Assembly: GCA_002404055.1 (NCBI GenBank) | Contig: DHIZ01000041.1 | Location: forward strand, 6,821 to 13,459 | Source of the DNA: Chloroflexi bacterium UBA4733 | GTDB taxonomy: Bacteria > Chloroflexota > UBA4733 | DNA length: 6,639 bases | Direction: 5' to 3' | Made by a program: the position numbers and the translations under genes | The notes under the pieces: generated by a model | What the model was told of the DNA's origin: nothing | What the model saw: only the letters and a program-made list of their open reading frames with translations | The model's database searches: none | Shown: piece after piece, positions 4,765 through 6,639 of the stretch | How the letters are laid out: the number at the start of each line of letters is the position of its first letter | How positions within the stretch are numbered: the stretch's first letter is position 1

Positions 4765-5379
4765 GTGATTGCAGTTGTAGACTATGACGCCGGGAACCTC
4801 CGCAGTATCACGCACGGTTTGCGCCTGGCTGGCGCGCAGGTGGAGGTAACCAGCGATCCAGCAGTCGTGCGGGCCGCGACGGCGGTCGTGGTGCCGGGGG
4901 TCGGCGCGGCCAGCGATACGATGGCCAGCTTGCGCAGCCACGGGCTGGAACAGGTAATTGCCGATACGGTGCGCGGCGGCAAGCCCTACCTCGGCGTCTG
5001 CATGGGGCTGCAGGTGCTGCTGACCTATAGCGAGGAGGGCGGTCGACACCCCTGCCTGGATGTCTTCCCCGGTGTGGTGGCGCGGCTACCGGGTGGCGTC
5101 AAGGTGCCACATATGGGCTGGAACCAGATTCTGCACGACGGCAGCCACCCGTTGTTGGAGGGGATACCCAACGGCGCCAACGTCTATTTCGTCCACTCCT
5201 ATTACGCCACCCCCGCCGATGACAGTTGCGTCATCGGCCGCACCGAGTACGGCATCGCCTTCCCCTCCGTGTTGGCGCGTGAGAACCTGATGGCGACGCA
5301 GTTCCACCCGGAGAAGAGCGGACGCTGGGGAATCATGCTGCTGCGTAACTTCGTGCAACTGGCGGGAGAAGCGGCCTGA
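4765..5379 (+). CDS. hisH: Imidazole glycerol phosphate synthase, glutamine amidotransferase subunit HisH
   Basis: The product is a class I glutamine amidotransferase of 204 residues, the normal HisH size. It begins 'VIAVVDYDAGNLRSI', the family N-terminus. The nucleophile elbow is G-V-C-M-G-L-Q with Cys79, and the His-Glu pair lies in F-H-P-E-K-S (His181, Glu183). P-G-V-G-A and V-P-H-M-G-W-N are also typical. HisH hydrolyses glutamine and passes ammonia to HisF, which makes imidazole glycerol phosphate and AICAR in histidine synthesis. GTG 4765 was chosen because GGGGA (4754-4758) lies 6 bases upstream and the protein then starts as HisH proteins do. An in-frame TTG at 4750 would add five residues (W-G-I-R after Met) encoded by the ribosome site itself. 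hisA follows after one base, so the genes are surely cotranscribed. Confidence 0.95.
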   Translation: MIAVVDYDAGNLRSITHGLRLAGAQVEVTSDPAVVRAATAVVVPGVGAASDTMASLRSHGLEQVIADTVRGGKPYLGVCMGLQVLLTYSEEGGRHPCLDVFPGVVARLPGGVKVPHMGWNQILHDGSHPLLEGIPNGANVYFVHSYYATPADDSCVIGRTEYGIAFPSVLARENLMATQFHPEKSGRWGIMLLRNFVQLAGEAA

Positions 5380-5380
5380 C

Positions 5381-6127
5381 GTGAGCTTCGTCGTGATACC
5401 GGCCGTCGATATTCAGAGTGGACGCTGCGTGCGCCTGGTGCAAGGCGATTACGCGCGCTCTACCATCTTTGACGACGATCCCCTGCGCGCCGCCCTGCGC
5501 TGGCAGGAGGCGGGAGCGCCCTGGCTGCACGTGGTCGACCTCGACGGTGCGGCCAGCGGTGAGCGACCCAATGCCGACGCCATCACGCGCATCGTCACCA
5601 ACTGTCGCCTGGCGGTAGAGGTCAGCGGCGGCATCCGCACCCTCGATCAGATCGCGGCGCTGCTGGACTCCGGCGTGGGCCGGGTTGTCCTGGGCACCAT
5701 CGCCGTGGAGCAGCCGGAGGTGGTCGAGGTCGCCTGCGCCCGCTGGGGCGACCAGATCGTGCTGGGACTGGACGTGCGCGCCGGCAACGTTGCCACGCGG
5801 GGCTGGTTGCAGATGACGGGCCTGGCTGCCCTGGAGTTCGCCCGGCAGATGACAGCGCGCGGTGTCGCTCGTATCATCACCACCGATATCGAACGGGATG
5901 GCACGCTGACCGCCCCGAACTATGCAGAGTTGCAGGCCTTCATCGCCACGGTGGGTGTCCCGGTGATCGCTTCCGGCGGCGTTGCGGCAGCGGCGCAAAT
6001 CACTCGCCTGCGGGCGTTGGGGGCCGAAGGTGTCATTGTGGGGCGCGCGCTCTACGACGGGGCCTTCAGCTACGCCGAGGCGATCGCCGCCGCGGCGGCC
6101 GTCACCCAGGAGGTAGTCGCGTGCTGA
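5381..6127 (+). CDS. hisA: ProFAR isomerase HisA (1-(5-phosphoribosyl)-5-[(5-phosphoribosylamino)methylideneamino]imidazole-4-carboxamide isomerase)
   Basis: The 248-residue beta/alpha-barrel protein has the HisA hallmarks. 'IPAVDIQSGRCVRL' carries catalytic Asp10, and V-D-L-D-G-A follows. G-G-I-R is the first phosphate-binding loop. Asp131 in G-L-D-V-R-A-G is the second catalytic acid. T-D-I-E-R-D-G-T and A-S-G-G-V-A form the later phosphate-site loops. It converts ProFAR to PRFAR by an Amadori rearrangement, giving the substrate for HisH-HisF. GTG 5381 follows the hisH stop after one base, with GGGAG about 12 bases upstream; translational coupling is likely. Another GTG at 5393 would delete the first beta-strand residues and is less likely. 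The PriA-type dual TrpF activity of actinobacteria cannot be excluded by eye, but nothing points to it. The stop overlaps the hisF start. Confidence 0.95.
   Translation: MSFVVIPAVDIQSGRCVRLVQGDYARSTIFDDDPLRAALRWQEAGAPWLHVVDLDGAASGERPNADAITRIVTNCRLAVEVSGGIRTLDQIAALLDSGVGRVVLGTIAVEQPEVVEVACARWGDQIVLGLDVRAGNVATRGWLQMTGLAALEFARQMTARGVARIITTDIERDGTLTAPNYAELQAFIATVGVPVIASGGVAAAAQITRLRALGAEGVIVGRALYDGAFSYAEAIAAAAAVTQEVVAC
6108..6114 (+). promoter_or_regulatory. Consensus Shine-Dalgarno for hisF inside the end of hisA
   Basis: AGGAGGT lies 6 bases before GTG 6121, within the last codons of hisA. It confirms the hisF start and the overlap with hisA, and suggests strong, coupled translation. Confidence 0.75.
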
Positions 6128-6639
6128 CGTCGCGGATCATTGTTTGCCTGGACGTGGCCCGCGGCAAAGTCATTCGGGGCGTCAAGTTTTCAGCCGACCG
6201 CGAAGTGGGTGATCCGGTGGCGTTGGCGGCCGCGTATAACCAGCAGGGCGCCGACGAGCTGGTCTTCTACGACATTACCGCGTCGGCGGAAGAGCGAGGG
6301 CTGATCGTGGAGGTGGTCGAGCGCTGCGCCGAGCAGTTGTTCATCCCGCTCACGGTCGGCGGCGGTCTCAAGTCACCGGACGACGTGAAGCGGATGCTGC
6401 GGGCCGGTGCGGACAAAGTATCGCTCAATACGTACGCGGTCGCTGACCCGGAACTGATCCGCGAGAGCGCCCGTCGTTTCGGGAGCCAGTGTATCGTGCT
6501 TTCCATGGATGTTCGTTGGAATGGGACACAGTACGAGGTGGTGACGCACGGCGGCCGGCGGCCGACGGGGATGGAAGCCTTAGCCTGGGCGCAACGCGGC
6601 GTGGAGCTCGGCGCTGGCGAGATCGTCGTCAACAGCATC
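6121..6639 (+). CDS. hisF: Imidazole glycerol phosphate synthase cyclase subunit HisF (5' part, runs off the window)
   Basis: The first 173 codons are present without a stop; the usual length is about 250, so roughly a third is missing past the window edge. The protein starts M-L-T-S-R-I-I-V-C-L-D-V with catalytic Asp11. It continues with 'VFYDITAS' and the phosphate-binding T-V-G-G-G-L, then D-K-V-S-L-N-T. The second catalytic acid, Asp130, lies in L-S-M-D-V-R. T-H-G-G-R-R-P-T-G and 'ELGAGEIVVNSI' follow. HisF is the cyclase that uses ammonia from HisH and PRFAR from HisA to form imidazole glycerol phosphate and AICAR. The GTG start at 6121 overlaps the last 7 bases of hisA and has a consensus ribosome site. 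The common I-D-A-K-R around the second Asp reads M-D-V-R-W here, but the catalytic residue is kept. Confidence 0.95.
   Translation, partial: MLTSRIIVCLDVARGKVIRGVKFSADREVGDPVALAAAYNQQGADELVFYDITASAEERGLIVEVVERCAEQLFIPLTVGGGLKSPDDVKRMLRAGADKVSLNTYAVADPELIRESARRFGSQCIVLSMDVRWNGTQYEVVTHGGRRPTGMEALAWAQRGVELGAGEIVVNSI

Noticed and set aside
4288..5049. A 253-codon minus-strand frame opposite the nucleotidyltransferase and hisH
   Set aside because: It spans the ends of two well-supported plus-strand genes and has a low-complexity, domain-free translation.

Overview
The window is GC-rich bacterial DNA with tightly packed genes, GC-biased third codon positions and many non-ATG starts. Three things together suggest Chloroflexota or a similar GC-rich environmental lineage: a hisH-hisA-hisF run beside a nucleotidyltransferase and an HAD-IIIA phosphatase, an acyl-lipid desaturase, and long nested palindromic repeats at gene ends. 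This assignment is an inference from gene content, because no rRNA or tRNA is present.

Left part (1-1803): a probable stress-response module. A YceI-like lipid/isoprenoid-binding protein (minus strand, 47-598) is divergent from a two-gene plus-strand unit encoding an HxlR/DUF24 winged-helix regulator (814-1197) and a nitroreductase-family flavoprotein (1207-1803). The divergent region holds a near-consensus sigma-70-type promoter for the yceI gene. A perfect 7-bp inverted repeat sits inside that promoter and is the obvious candidate operator for the HxlR protein. By analogy with HypR/HypO and YodB/YodC of Bacillus, the module would respond to quinones or other electrophiles.

Middle (1800-3223): a fatty-acid desaturase gene with all three histidine boxes lies between two MITE-like palindromic elements. 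Element 1 (1800-1924, perfect 28-bp arms) supplies the stop codon of the nitroreductase. Element 2 (3117-3223, perfect 26-bp arms) lies between the convergent ends of the desaturase and phosphatase genes. The two differ in sequence but share one architecture, in which each arm contains its own small hairpin.

Right part (3231-6639): an HAD-IIIA zinc-binding phosphatase (GmhB/HisB-N type, minus strand) is divergent from a sugar-phosphate nucleotidyltransferase (TTG start). The latter is followed by hisH, hisA and the first 173 codons of hisF, which runs off the end. HisH and HisF form imidazole-glycerol-phosphate synthase, and HisA makes its substrate. The phosphatase could be the histidinol-phosphatase of this his locus, or a heptose-bisphosphate phosphatase working with the nucleotidyltransferase. 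Sequence alone does not settle this. No clearly new system is visible. The most interesting signals are the HxlR operator arrangement, the two palindromic elements and the uncertain role of the phosphatase.
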